Source: Brevibacillus brevis (GTDB lineage: Bacteria; Bacillota; Bacilli; Brevibacillales; Brevibacillaceae). From it: a stretch of 64,000 nucleotides of DNA. Location: positions 5,548,501 through 5,612,500 of the forward strand of contig NZ_LR134338.1 of NCBI RefSeq assembly GCF_900637055.1, given 5' to 3'. The notes beneath the pieces were generated by a model. It saw nothing but the letters and a program-made list of their open reading frames with translations, ran no database searches and was not told where the DNA came from. Within the stretch, counting starts at the first letter, position 1; each line of letters begins with the position of its first letter. A program made the position numbers and the translations under genes. Positions 37,405 through 46,137 of this stretch are shown in pieces.

Positions 37405-37430
37405 GCTACATCCTCCTCGCTGACCAAATG

Positions 37431-37461
37431 AAAAACCGACGGAGACAAAAATCTCCATCGG
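37431..37461 (-). terminator. Terminator of the branched-chain amino acid transporter operon
   Basis: On the minus strand CCGATGGAGA (37461-37452) pairs with TCTCCGTCGG (37445-37436) with one wobble, then TTTTT. It sits in the leader of the MocR gene, 26 bases after the livF stop. Confidence 0.8.
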
Positions 37462-37486
37462 TACTCATGTTTCTATTACGCCAATA

Positions 37487-38194
37487 TTACGCCAAATACG
37501 CCTCTCTTACCTGCGGATTCATCAATAATGTCTGGGCGTCGTCTTTCAAAATAATTTCGCCTGTCTGAATCACATAACCGCGATGCGCGACAGACAGCGC
37601 CTGATTCGCATTTTGCTCGACCAAGAGAATCGTCATGCCTTCCTTGTTCAGCTCCGTAACGATGTCAAAAATCTGCTCTACCAGAATCGGCGCCAATCCC
37701 ATCGACGGTTCATCGAGCATCAGAATTTTGGGTTTCATCATCAGGCCACGCGCAATCGCCAGCATTTGCTGCTCGCCCCCGGACATCGTGCCACCTTTTT
37801 GACTAACCCGTTCCTTCAGTCGAGGAAAGTAAGCAAAGGCGCGCTCGATTCCTTCTTCGATCACCTTTTTATCGGATACACTGAAGGCACCCATCTCCAA
37901 ATTCTCGCGTACGGTCAGCTTGGGAAAAATGCGGCGGCCTTCCGGGACGTGAGCGATTCCTGCTAAGGCAATATCATGTGTACGCATCTGCGTAATGTCT
38001 TTGCCATTAAAGATGACTTTTCCTTCTTTAGCACGGGTCTGCCCACATATCGTTTTCAACGTGGTCGATTTACCTGCCCCGTTGGAACCAATCAGCGTCA
38101 CCACTTCGCCTTCGTTTACCGTCATGCTCAATCCTTTTAATGCGTGGATGCCGCCGTAATACGTATGAACGTTAGTCAGCTCTAGCAATGCCAT
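37487..38194 (-). CDS. livF: Branched-chain amino acid ABC transporter ATPase LivF
   Basis: Predicted protein of 235 residues, normal for LivF, with AGGAGGAAAATCG before ATG. Walker A GSNGAGKST, signature MSGGEQQML, Walker B ILMLDEPSMGLAP, typical of the shorter Liv ATPase. Last gene of the liv operon, 14 bases after livG. It energises uptake of Leu/Ile/Val or a related substrate; some homologous systems carry urea or amides, so the substrate is inferred. Confidence 0.9.
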   Translation of the reverse strand: MALLELTNVHTYYGGIHALKGLSMTVNEGEVVTLIGSNGAGKSTTLKTICGQTRAKEGKVIFNGKDITQMRTHDIALAGIAHVPEGRRIFPKLTVRENLEMGAFSVSDKKVIEEGIERAFAYFPRLKERVSQKGGTMSGGEQQMLAIARGLMMKPKILMLDEPSMGLAPILVEQIFDIVTELNKEGMTILLVEQNANQALSVAHRGYVIQTGEIILKDDAQTLLMNPQVREAYLA

Positions 38195-38208
38195 CGATTT
38201 TCCTCCTT

Positions 38209-38985
38209 CTACGACACGTCCGACGCACTTTTTCCGAGATAGGCCTCAATGACGTTAGGGTTGTTGCGGATTTGTTCGGGTGTTCCTTCTGCAATTTTTC
38301 TCCCGTAATCCAACACGTGAATGTATTCGCTGAGTCCCATGACCAGCTTCATATCATGCTCGATCAAGATAATCGTCAAATCGAGCTCTTTTTTCAGCCG
38401 ACGAATAAAATCCGTCATCTCAACCGTCTCGCGAGGATTCATCCCTGCCGCCGGTTCATCGAGCAAAATGATTTGCGGATTGGTCGCCATCGCCCGGGCA
38501 ATTTCCAAGCGGCGTTGAAGCCCGTAAGGCAGACTTCCTGCTGCTTCATTGGCAATATGTGCGATCCCGACATACTCCATGAGCTGATAAGCCTCGACAC
38601 GCGTCCGCTCTTCCTCCTGGCGTACACGTTTGGAATTGAACAGGATACCGAGAATTCCAGCGGACAAGCGGCTATGCACACCCACCATGACATTTTCCAA
38701 TGCCGTCATTTCTTTGAACAGACGAATGTTTTGAAAGGTGCGGGTGATACCGCGACTCGCGATCTGATCAGGACGAAGCTTCTTGATGCTTTTGCCATTC
38801 AGCAGGATTTCTCCCTCATCTGGCTCGTAAAATCCGGTAATCATATTGAAAAAAGTCGTTTTTCCGGCCCCATTCGGACCGATGACAGCCGTAATGCTTC
38901 CTTTTTCGATGCCAATCGAAACGTCTTGATTGGCTACCAAGCCGCCAAAGCGCTTCGTTAAATTTTTTGCCTCTAACAATGCCAT
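38209..38985 (-). CDS. livG: Branched-chain amino acid ABC transporter ATPase LivG
   Basis: Predicted protein of 258 residues. ATG 38985 is favoured because AGGAGGG is 8 bases upstream; the ATG at 38991 is only 2 bases from it. Walker A GPNGAGKTT, signature-region LPYGLQRRLEIARAMAT, Walker B IILLDEPAAGMNPRE, which is the LivG type. It pairs with LivF on the LivHM membrane core. Confidence 0.9.
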   Translation of the reverse strand: MALLEAKNLTKRFGGLVANQDVSIGIEKGSITAVIGPNGAGKTTFFNMITGFYEPDEGEILLNGKSIKKLRPDQIASRGITRTFQNIRLFKEMTALENVMVGVHSRLSAGILGILFNSKRVRQEEERTRVEAYQLMEYVGIAHIANEAAGSLPYGLQRRLEIARAMATNPQIILLDEPAAGMNPRETVEMTDFIRRLKKELDLTIILIEHDMKLVMGLSEYIHVLDYGRKIAEGTPEQIRNNPNVIEAYLGKSASDVS

Positions 38986-39006
38986 GCTCATATCCCTCCT
39001 CGTCCG

Positions 39007-40290
39007 CTATGACTGTTTCCCAGAAGTCAATTGGGACAGTCTGCCGAGAATCCCCAGCTTTTCTTTGCCAAACTCGCTATTTTTGATCGCATCGAGATCG
39101 TTTTTCTTCCGTTTGGCCGGAATCAATCCGTTAGGGCGATACAAGGCTACGAGAATGAGCATAATTCCGAAAATGAGTCGCTGGAACTTGGATGGGTCCA
39201 GCTGGTTCGGCAAACTGATAATCCCCGCATTTTGCAGACCGTGCAGGAAGTTGGAGAATTCTTTTAACAGCTGTACCTGCAAGATCGTGACAAAAGCGGC
39301 ACCAAGCACAACGCCTGGAATGCTGCCACTACCACCCAGAATGACCATGACCAATATCCCGATTGATTCCATCAGCGTAAAGGAAGTAGGATCGATAAAC
39401 GTCTGCTTGGCCGCAAAGATAACACCGACGACACCAGCGAAGGAAGCACCCAATGCAAATGCAGCCAGCTTGGTATTCAACAGGGAAATCCCCATGGACT
39501 GGGCAGCCAGCTCATCTTCACGTACCGCAATCCATGCACGTCCCAAACGAGAATGCTCAAAGCGTATATTCGCCAAAACGATAAAGGCAATCACAAACAA
39601 GACGATGAAGTAAAAGTAAAACGGTGTCCCCATTTTGATCCCAAACAGCTCAGGAGACGGAATCGGCGTAATTCCCTGCGGACCGTTGGTGATGTTGATG
39701 GGCTTGTCCAAGTTGTTGAAGACAATGCGAATGATTTCGCCAAAGCCCAAGGTCACGATCGCGAGGTAATCGCCCTTTACTCTGAGAACTGGCAATCCTA
39801 GCAATATTCCGAAAACGGCAGCTACTATCAAGCCGACTATGAGAAATGGCCAAAACCACTCACCGGAGAGCGGGAACAGATTCCCTGCAATAAACTCATT
39901 CGCTTGCGAGGTCGAGAAAATCGCGTAAGCATAAGCCCCAGCAGCAAAAAATGCGACGTAACCCAAGTCAAGCAAACCAGCAAAGCCTACTACGATATTC
40001 AAACCCAAAGCCATCGCTACATAGATTCCTACCTGTGAAGCTACTTCCATGTAGTATCGGTTTTCACCCGCTACCAACGGAATGATCAGAAGGAGAACCA
40101 CAGCACCAATCACCATTTTGATCGTTTTGGAGGTATTGGTGTAATAGACAAGCACAATGGAAGAAAGAATGCCGAGAAACGCGATGACCGATTTATCCAT
40201 GAGGTACAACGCGGCAGAAAAAGCTACAATCCAGATCAACGTGAATACGAGCGGAATGCCTTTGAACGATTTCCAAGCGAGATTTGCCAT
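39007..40290 (-). CDS. livM: Branched-chain amino acid ABC transporter permease LivM
   Basis: Predicted protein of 427 residues with about ten hydrophobic segments. The family core is plain: VVGFAGLLDLGYVAFFAAGAY, GLPVLRVKGDYLAIVTLGFG and GASFAGVVGVIFAAKQTFID. The C-terminal tail is charged (KRKKNDLDAIKNSEFGKEKL). An N-terminal extension of about 70 residues with two further helices resembles long LivM proteins. Nine bases after livH. Confidence 0.9.
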   Translation of the reverse strand: MANLAWKSFKGIPLVFTLIWIVAFSAALYLMDKSVIAFLGILSSIVLVYYTNTSKTIKMVIGAVVLLLIIPLVAGENRYYMEVASQVGIYVAMALGLNIVVGFAGLLDLGYVAFFAAGAYAYAIFSTSQANEFIAGNLFPLSGEWFWPFLIVGLIVAAVFGILLGLPVLRVKGDYLAIVTLGFGEIIRIVFNNLDKPINITNGPQGITPIPSPELFGIKMGTPFYFYFIVLFVIAFIVLANIRFEHSRLGRAWIAVREDELAAQSMGISLLNTKLAAFALGASFAGVVGVIFAAKQTFIDPTSFTLMESIGILVMVILGGSGSIPGVVLGAAFVTILQVQLLKEFSNFLHGLQNAGIISLPNQLDPSKFQRLIFGIMLILVALYRPNGLIPAKRKKNDLDAIKNSEFGKEKLGILGRLSQLTSGKQS

Positions 40291-40299
40291 TTATTTCAC

Positions 40300-41250
40300 C
40301 TACACTTTCTCTTTTACAGCTTCGCCAAACAGTCCTTCCGGCTTGAAGAGAAGCACGAGAATTAAAATACTGAACGCAAACACGTCTTTGTACTCTGCAC
40401 CAAAGGCTCCGTTGGTCAACGGCCCCATAAAGGCACCGGACAGGGATTCCAGAAGACCGAGAAGTACGCCACCGATCATCGCACCACGCAGGTTCCCAAT
40501 CCCGCCGAGTACGGCAGCTGTAAATGCTTTAAGACCGAGAATAAAACCGATATACGGATCGATCGTTCCGTAGTTTTGCGCAAACAGAACACCTGTCGCG
40601 CCACCCAGGCTGGATCCAATCAAAAACGTAAGCATGATTACTTTGTTTACATTTATGGTCATCAGCGAAGCCGTACTCTGGTCTTGTGCGACGGCGCGCA
40701 TGGCGATTCCCCACTTTGTTTTATTCACAAACAACGTCAACGCAATCATCATGACGATCGCAATTACAATTACGATCAATCCTTTTGTTGGAATCGTAGC
40801 AATACTTCCTAATGGAATCGAACCTGTAAAAAGAGCGGGACTGTTCAAATAAAACTCATTACGAGCCAGTGCTTCTGTAAAACGTACGAGGTCTTGCAGC
40901 AAAAACGATACGCCAATCGCCGAAATCAACGGCACAAGGCGAGGTGCTCCACGCAATGGTCGATAGGCAATCCTCTCAATTCCTACCCCTAAAGCACCCG
41001 TTAATACCATGGCAATTATGAGTGTTATGAAAAGTGCGACAAATGGATTCATACCTTCAAGTGCCCCTAGCGCATCAGAGATCAATAATACCTCTGTACC
41101 GATAAAGGCTCCGACCATGAAAATGTCTCCATGGGCAAAGTTGATAATTTCCAAAATCCCGTAAACCATTGTGTAGCCTAAAGCCACGACTGCGTACATA
41201 AATCCAAGTGTCAATCCGTCAACCAACACCTGAGGCAAAATGTTGATCAT
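40300..41250 (-). CDS. livH: Branched-chain amino acid ABC transporter permease LivH
   Basis: Predicted protein of 316 residues from ATG 41250 (MINILPQVLVDGLTLGFMYA), the usual LivH start; in-frame codons upstream to 41379 do not resemble the family and run through a hairpin. Core motifs are ALGYTMVYGILEIINFAHGD and LKAFTAAVLGGIGNLRGA. It forms the channel with LivM. The gap to livJ (157 bases) contains an attenuator-like hairpin. Confidence 0.9.
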   Translation of the reverse strand: MINILPQVLVDGLTLGFMYAVVALGYTMVYGILEIINFAHGDIFMVGAFIGTEVLLISDALGALEGMNPFVALFITLIIAMVLTGALGVGIERIAYRPLRGAPRLVPLISAIGVSFLLQDLVRFTEALARNEFYLNSPALFTGSIPLGSIATIPTKGLIVIVIAIVMMIALTLFVNKTKWGIAMRAVAQDQSTASLMTINVNKVIMLTFLIGSSLGGATGVLFAQNYGTIDPYIGFILGLKAFTAAVLGGIGNLRGAMIGGVLLGLLESLSGAFMGPLTNGAFGAEYKDVFAFSILILVLLFKPEGLFGEAVKEKV

Positions 41251-41332
41251 GCTTTCCCATCCCTCATTTCTCTTGTAGACTTGTACAAATTTTCTGCATT
41301 CATTCCATTGACTGGACTTGTTTTCTCGTGGA

Positions 41333-41361
41333 AAAGGGGCCAACACCGGCGTGCAGCCCCC
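41333..41361 (-). terminator. Attenuator-like hairpin between livJ and livH
   Basis: Minus-strand GGGGC (41360-41356) pairs with GCCCC (41340-41336), with an inner CAC/GTG pair, followed by TTTT. A weak terminator here would give more binding protein than permease, a common arrangement. Confidence 0.5.
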
Positions 41362-41407
41362 TATCCTGATATGAGGCATGGGAGTGTGTGCGCGTTTTGT
41401 GGTGTGA

Positions 41408-42640
41408 TTACTCGGCCTTGCCTACGAAAATGGATTTGTCCTTGTCGTACTTGTAAATGAATACATCTGCATTTGTGTTGTCACCTTTTTCATCAAAGGT
41501 AACTTTGGTGAATTGACCCTGAAAATCTTTGGTTTTGTGGACTGCATCGAGGACTTGCTCGCGGGTTGGTTTTTTGCCTCCGTTTGCTTTGACAGCTTCC
41601 AAGACACCATTGAGGATGACGTTCATGGAGTCGAAACCGTAGACGGAATAGGTTTCCAGAGGCTTGCTTGTGGCTTTCTTGTACTCTTCAGCCCATTTCT
41701 TGCCCTCTTCGGTTTGTGTTACGTCTCCTGCTACTGACGTAAAGACAACACCTTCGACAGCATCACCGGCTATTTTTATCATATCAGAAGAATCCAAGCC
41801 GTCGCCACCCATAAAATAACCCTTAAATCCTTTTTCACGAGCTTGCTTGATCAAAATTCCACCTTCTGGATAAAGGCCGCCGAAAAAGATGATGTCCGGG
41901 TTTTTCACCGTTACCTGGTTAAGTACCGCGCTGTAGTCCTTTTCGCCCTGGGTAATGCCCTCGAAGCCAAGGATTTGTACCCCGTCCTTTTCGAATTGCA
42001 GCTTCACTTGATCACTCAGACCTTGGCCGTATGCTGTCTTATCATGGATAATATAGGCCGTTTTTACACCAAGTGTATTTTTTGCATAAAGAGCAGCCTT
42101 TGGTCCTTGCGCGTCATCGCGAGCACAAATTCGATGGACGGTTTTCTTGCCTTCCTCCGTGAGCTTCACCCCTGTATTTGCTGGGGATACCATGACCAGC
42201 TTGCCTTCCTCGTACTTCACAGACGATGGAATCGCAACACCTGTGTTATAGTGCCCAACTACACCGTATACATCAGGATCAGAGATGAGCATCTCCGCAT
42301 TGGATACCCCGATTTTCGGGTCGCCTTGATCATCCTGAGGGAAAAGCTGGAGATCAAAGCCAAGTGCTTTAAACTCTTCCTTGCGCTGTTCGAGAGCGTA
42401 ACCTGCGCCTGTCTTAATCGCATCTCCCACAGCGGAATTGCTCCCGGACAGCGGGGATTGTGTGGCAATCTTGATGAGGCCCCCCTCGGTCGTTCCGCCA
42501 CCACTGTTGCCTGGAGCTGGCTGACTTTGCCCCCCGCTTGCGTTACTTCCGCCGCTTGAATTGCTGTTTCCTGCGCAACCTGTTAATGCCATACTCGCAG
42601 CCAATACCGCAGATAAAACCCCGACATAACGTTTTTTCAT
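41408..42640 (-). CDS. livJ: Branched-chain amino acid ABC transporter binding lipoprotein (LivJ/LivK-like)
   Basis: Predicted protein of 410 residues. Lipobox ALTGC with Cys22 as lipid anchor, then a Gly/Ser/Asn linker of about 30 residues. The mature domain follows the LivJ fold: ATQSPLSGSNSAVGDAIKTG, DVYGVVGHYNTGVAIPSSV, IFFGGLYPEGGILIKQAREK and GFDSMNVILNGVLEAVK. SD AAAGGGGGA lies upstream. First gene of the liv operon and the likely promoter-proximal, most abundant product. Confidence 0.9.
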   Translation of the reverse strand: MKKRYVGVLSAVLAASMALTGCAGNSNSSGGSNASGGQSQPAPGNSGGGTTEGGLIKIATQSPLSGSNSAVGDAIKTGAGYALEQRKEEFKALGFDLQLFPQDDQGDPKIGVSNAEMLISDPDVYGVVGHYNTGVAIPSSVKYEEGKLVMVSPANTGVKLTEEGKKTVHRICARDDAQGPKAALYAKNTLGVKTAYIIHDKTAYGQGLSDQVKLQFEKDGVQILGFEGITQGEKDYSAVLNQVTVKNPDIIFFGGLYPEGGILIKQAREKGFKGYFMGGDGLDSSDMIKIAGDAVEGVVFTSVAGDVTQTEEGKKWAEEYKKATSKPLETYSVYGFDSMNVILNGVLEAVKANGGKKPTREQVLDAVHKTKDFQGQFTKVTFDEKGDNTNADVFIYKYDKDKSIFVGKAE

Positions 42641-42765
42641 GCAGAATGAATCCCCCTTTTATCATTCTTTGTTTTCGTTTCCCAATCCATCTACCTTGCT
42701 AGCCAGGTTGCGACTTTCAAAAACAATGATCTACGGGGACAAAGTTAGATGAGGCTTGGATGTTT

Positions 42766-42781
42766 TTATTTTAAAATAAAT
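42766..42781. promoter_or_regulatory. AT-only perfect palindrome upstream of livJ
   Basis: TTTATTTTAAAATAAA is a perfect 16-base palindrome about 125 bases before livJ, in a very AT-rich stretch (42,760-42,850). It may be an operator, a promoter UP-like element or chance in AT-rich DNA. No CodY consensus is evident. Confidence 0.3.
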
Positions 42782-42837
42782 CTGATAATTTACAAGAAGT
42801 AAAATATATTTTATGTACATATATCATTGATGCACAA

Positions 42838-42868
42838 ATAAAAAATAACCCCCTCTCAGGAAAGAGGG
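42838..42868 (-). terminator. Terminator overlapping the 3' end of the adenine deaminase gene
   Basis: Minus-strand CCCTCT (42868-42863) pairs with AGAGGG (42856-42851), then GGTTATTTTTT. The TGA stop codon of the deaminase gene lies in the loop and the start of the second arm. Confidence 0.65.
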
Positions 42869-44616
42869 AGTGCCGGAACGACGATTTGCCCACTCTTAAC
42901 GTCGACAATGCCTGTTGCCGTGAGACGTGCATACGGCAAGTGGGTAGCCGTAAAAAACAAAAGCGAATAAATGGGATCGAGATGGACATGGCCTTTGGAA
43001 CGGAGCTGACTTACCAAATTTTCACCCATGCTGATCACTTCCTCCATCGGCGCAGAGGAGAATTTTCCAGCAAGAGGCAATGGGCATTCGCAAGTGATTT
43101 TTCCTTCATCGATCAGGACGATTCCGCCTTTTATTTCCCGAGTACGCTCCAGCGCTTGTGCCATCGCTTGGGGATCTCGTCCGATTACGATCCAATCGCC
43201 AGACGCTGAATAGGTGCTGGCCAACCCTTCAAGATGCTCACCGAAGCCATGAAGTACTGCCAATGTTCGGTTACCGCCAGTCGCATCAATGATGGCGATC
43301 AACGCCAACTGCGGATCATGCTGCAAGGATACGTATCCATCCTGATCAACGGGCATGTCCTCTAGCGACAGCCGCGTGATAACGGCATTCAGCATCTGTA
43401 TCACAGGGACCTTCCCGTCTTCATCTGGCCGCAGGCGGAACCAATCGGGATGCGTCCGCTTTTTCAATGGATCTGTCAAACGTAAAGAAGCTTCCTCCCA
43501 TTGTGGTTGTACGGTTGGGACAAGCAAGGTTCCCTTTTCTGCCGCCCGTTGTCCATTCGCAATTACGATGGAGGGTGTCGGCTGATCTTTTGCAGGCAAC
43601 AACAGCATATCCGCGATTCGGCCCGGAGCAATTCCTCCGATCTCCGCGTCCAGCCCATAATAGACAGCCGGGTTCAACGTCGCCATGATATACGCTTCCT
43701 CTGGCGGCATTCCCGCTTCAATGGCCACACGGATCGTACTATCCATGAACCCGTCTCGATGCATCGGCGGCGTGCTTCCATCCGATGTCAGCATCATCCG
43801 TGATGACCACGGCACCCCCAGCGCAAGCCACCCTTTCACCAGCTCCGGCAGATCAGGGCGAATGGCGGAATGGCGCAATGTTGCATACATGCCTAAACGG
43901 ATACGCGACAACAAATCGGCTGCAGTGATGGCCTCATGACAAGCTGTTACACCGGCTGCTGCGGCAATGTTCAAGGTCTCGTTAGAAGCTCCCGGATGAT
44001 GCCCCTCCATCCTTTTGCCCAAATCTCGCGTATGCTTCAAACCAAAAAGCAGCGTTTCATCCTCTTGTAAAACACCGCCCCAATTCGTCAACTCTCCTCC
44101 CTGGATTACTCGTGGATGCTCGAGCATTTGCGCCAATTTTTCCTTGGTGAACGCCGGATGAGCTTTTCCTGTCTGCGGATCAAGTCTGCCCCAGAAAAAC
44201 TGCTTTACGGGATGTGCTGCCAGAGAATCCATGATCGCTGCCGTTTGCGAAAAAGGCAGATGCATGAGCATCAGTGAGTCCGACATCATTCCAGTGGTTC
44301 CCGTTTGCAGAGCAAAGTCAGCCAACGTGTATGGGTTATACCATTGAAACGGATGCGCGTGTGGCTCGATGTAACCCGGCACGAGATACTGCCCAGCCGC
44401 CTCCATGATCACGGTCTGGTCATCGACCAACGGCTCTTTTTCTCCTACATAAGCAATACGTTCTCCTGCCACTACGACGTGATGCTCTTGCCATTCTTTT
44501 GTATACACATTCAGAACGCTTGCGCCTTTTATCCAGAGGCTTGCCGGTGCCTGACGTCTACTCACGCGAATCATGTTCAAGTAATCACGGTCTGATAGAG
44601 CACGTACACGCATCAT
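42856..44616 (-). CDS. Adenine deaminase-type amidohydrolase (YerA-like)
   Basis: Predicted protein of 586 residues. ATG 44616 is chosen because GAGGAGAGGAA lies upstream; in-frame codons up to 44700 cross a palindromic operator-like site. The N-terminal beta domain is followed by the metal-binding GYIEPHAHPFQWYNP (His86 and His88), GELTNWGGVLQEDETL, GHHPGASNETLNIAAAAGVTACHEA and RMMLTSDGSTPPMHRDG. These fit the adenine deaminase branch of the amidohydrolases, nearest in style to Bacillus YerA rather than AdeC. The reaction would be adenine to hypoxanthine plus ammonia, in the cytoplasm; activity of YerA-type proteins on adenine is less certain than for AdeC. Confidence 0.75.
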   Translation of the reverse strand: MMRVRALSDRDYLNMIRVSRRQAPASLWIKGASVLNVYTKEWQEHHVVVAGERIAYVGEKEPLVDDQTVIMEAAGQYLVPGYIEPHAHPFQWYNPYTLADFALQTGTTGMMSDSLMLMHLPFSQTAAIMDSLAAHPVKQFFWGRLDPQTGKAHPAFTKEKLAQMLEHPRVIQGGELTNWGGVLQEDETLLFGLKHTRDLGKRMEGHHPGASNETLNIAAAAGVTACHEAITAADLLSRIRLGMYATLRHSAIRPDLPELVKGWLALGVPWSSRMMLTSDGSTPPMHRDGFMDSTIRVAIEAGMPPEEAYIMATLNPAVYYGLDAEIGGIAPGRIADMLLLPAKDQPTPSIVIANGQRAAEKGTLLVPTVQPQWEEASLRLTDPLKKRTHPDWFRLRPDEDGKVPVIQMLNAVITRLSLEDMPVDQDGYVSLQHDPQLALIAIIDATGGNRTLAVLHGFGEHLEGLASTYSASGDWIVIGRDPQAMAQALERTREIKGGIVLIDEGKITCECPLPLAGKFSSAPMEEVISMGENLVSQLRSKGHVHLDPIYSLLFFTATHLPYARLTATGIVDVKSGQIVVPALPLS

Positions 44617-44656
44617 TTCTTCCTCTCCTCGCTGGTCTGCCGATGTTTTTTTAAAA

Positions 44657-44672
44657 ATGAACGGTCGTTCAT
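44657..44672. promoter_or_regulatory. TetR-type operator-like palindrome before the adenine deaminase gene
   Basis: ATGAACG-GT-CGTTCAT is a 7+2+7 palindrome, the style of many TetR-family sites, 40 bases upstream of the deaminase start. Confidence 0.4.
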
Positions 44673-44809
44673 CGCTTTCTACAGCTTCGCCGCCCCTCAA
44701 TCATTCCCCTGCAAGCTGTGCAGTTGGTAGTAACAATTCCCACGGGTCTCTTGTCCCCCTTTACTACACACTATGGAATAGATGTAATTGCGACAGGAGG
44801 GTATATCTC

Positions 44810-45349
44810 ATGCAAAGAAACGTAGGTACGACTGATGCTATGCTTCGCATTACCGGCGGTTTGTTAGGCTTGGCATACGGTATCGGAAAAATGAGCCGCC
44901 GCCCCTATAAGACTCCTTGGTTTTTAATGGGGTTCTCCGCAATGAGGGTAGCAGAAGGGGTGACGCGTTTTTGTCCCACATTCGCCGCACTGGGCATTAA
45001 TTCTGCAAAAGGAGTTGGCATGCAGGGCATGATGGACCAGCTCAAGAAAAAAGGCGTGGAGATGGCGGTCAACCAGTTTACCCGCTCCATGAATATTGCC
45101 CCTATCAAAGGCTCAGACACTATCCAAGATGATGCGAGCAACACTCCAGCGCCAACGAATAAGGCAAACATACAGTATTCTGCAAGCCCACAATTCTCAG
45201 CGAACCAGGAGAAACAACCAATCGACAATCAGCAAAAGGCGAAGCTTACCCCCGAGGATCAACTTCTCGAAACGGCGGCAAGGGAGTTCATCTCTTTTCG
45301 CTCCCAAGAAAATAACAACAGCAACACTCGCTACCCCACGTACAAGTAA
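44810..45349 (+). CDS. DUF2892-family membrane protein with long hydrophilic tail
   Basis: Predicted protein of 179 residues, ATG 44810 after ACAGGAGGG. Residues 1-65 match DUF2892 (NVGTTDAMLRITGGLLGLAYG, then TPWFLMGFSAMRVAEGVTRFCP). The family is often found near rhodanese or sulfide genes, but none is here. After residue 90 the chain becomes low-complexity and hydrophilic (Gln, Asn, Ser, Pro rich), with no domain seen. The next tiny gene follows after 18 bases. Confidence 0.7.
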   Translation: MQRNVGTTDAMLRITGGLLGLAYGIGKMSRRPYKTPWFLMGFSAMRVAEGVTRFCPTFAALGINSAKGVGMQGMMDQLKKKGVEMAVNQFTRSMNIAPIKGSDTIQDDASNTPAPTNKANIQYSASPQFSANQEKQPIDNQQKAKLTPEDQLLETAAREFISFRSQENNNSNTRYPTYK

Positions 45350-45367
45350 GGAGAGGAGGCACTGCAT

Positions 45368-45502
45368 ATGCTTGTCGGCTCCCAGATGTATGAATGGATG
45401 TCGCATAACTTTTTTGTCATTGCCACGATCATTGGCGTCATCGCCGTGATGGGATACTATTTCTTCCGCTCATCGCGAAAGAGAGGAAGATATCGCCAAT
45501 AA
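45368..45502 (+). CDS. Small single-pass membrane protein (44 residues)
   Basis: ATG 45368 follows GGAGAGGAGG. One hydrophobic helix (FFVIATIIGVIAVMGYYFF) is followed by a strongly basic end (RSSRKRGRYRQ), the plan of a small membrane peptide. It ends 14 bases before a perfect terminator hairpin, supporting expression with the DUF2892 gene. Function unknown. Confidence 0.6.
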   Translation: MLVGSQMYEWMSHNFFVIATIIGVIAVMGYYFFRSSRKRGRYRQ

Positions 45503-45516
45503 TAGACAGCTAGACG

Positions 45517-45555
45517 AAAAGCCCGTTACATTCGATGAAAATGTAACGGGCTTTT
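45517..45555. terminator. Strong terminator, perfect 16-bp stem
   Basis: AAAAGCCCGTTACATT (45517-45532) and its exact reverse complement (45540-45555) flank a 7-base loop. A-runs and T-runs on both sides make it usable in either direction. Confidence 0.85.
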
Positions 45556-45613
45556 CCCTAGCAGCGAATCGTTTTCGGGAATTCACAACGCGTAATCATC
45601 TCACTTTTTCCCA

Positions 45614-45642
45614 TTTACATAATTACTTGTTATACATATAAT
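45614..45642 (+). promoter_or_regulatory. Sigma-A promoter of the MarR-MFS operon
   Basis: TTTACA (45614-45619), 17-base spacer, TATAAT (45637-45642): close to consensus. Confidence 0.7.
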
Positions 45643-45643
45643 T
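45621..45643. promoter_or_regulatory. Candidate MarR autoregulatory operator
   Basis: A 23-base imperfect palindrome (AATTA..TGT.A.ACA..TAATT) overlaps the spacer and the whole -10. Eight of eleven pairs match. MarR repressors commonly bind such sites over their own promoter; the link is inference. Confidence 0.45.
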
Positions 45644-45682
45644 GTCATTGCAAGCATTTTTGAACGAAAGAGGGTCATTCCC

Positions 45683-46126
45683 CTGATCGATCATTGGCAA
45701 AAAGAACCGGTTGGATTTCTTATCGGAAATACATACCGGAGAATGATTCATTATGTTTCCCTTTTTTTAAAGGATTTTGATTTGACCACGGAGCAGTTTG
45801 CCGTCCTGTATCGGCTACGAGAAGAAGAGGGCATCAATCAAAAAGAGCTGGCCCAGCGCTCTGCCAAGGATCAGCCTTCCATGACACGCATTTTGGACAC
45901 ACTCGCCAAAAAAGGCTTTATCGAAAAGACTTTGAGCGAACAAGACCGACGCGCCTACATCATTACCCTTTCCCCGAAAGGACGGGAATGGATTGAGCAG
46001 GCGATTCCTGTAGAGGCTCGTGCCGTTGCAGACATTCTGGAAGGGATATCTCCTGAAAAGCTGGTCTTCTTGCGAGAAATCTTGCTGGAGATTAACGAGA
46101 ACATCAATAGAAAAACGACGGACTAG
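45683..46126 (+). CDS. MarR-family transcriptional regulator with probable CTG start
   Basis: Predicted protein of 147 residues. The MarR N-terminal helix (DHWQKEPVGFLIGNTYRRM) lies before the first ATG (45743), so the true start is upstream. CTG 45683 sits 8 bases after GAAAGAGGG; ATT 45677 is the alternative. The winged helix reads INQKELAQRSAKDQPSMTRIL, with the wing in LSEQDRRAYIITLSPKGRE. It is 11 bases before an MFS efflux gene and probably represses both until an inhibitor binds. Confidence 0.8.
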   Translation: MIDHWQKEPVGFLIGNTYRRMIHYVSLFLKDFDLTTEQFAVLYRLREEEGINQKELAQRSAKDQPSMTRILDTLAKKGFIEKTLSEQDRRAYIITLSPKGREWIEQAIPVEARAVADILEGISPEKLVFLREILLEINENINRKTTD

Positions 46127-46137
46127 GAGTGACAGCA

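Noticed and set aside
38188-38961. A 257-codon + strand frame
   Set aside because: Antisense shadow of livG; the minus-strand frame has complete ABC ATPase motifs.
42640-42850. CodY box upstream of livJ
   Set aside because: Sequences such as AATTTACAAGAAG differ from the CodY consensus at too many positions to claim.
45743-45745. First ATG as the MarR start
   Set aside because: It would remove conserved N-terminal residues of the family and has no SD at proper spacing, unlike CTG 45683.
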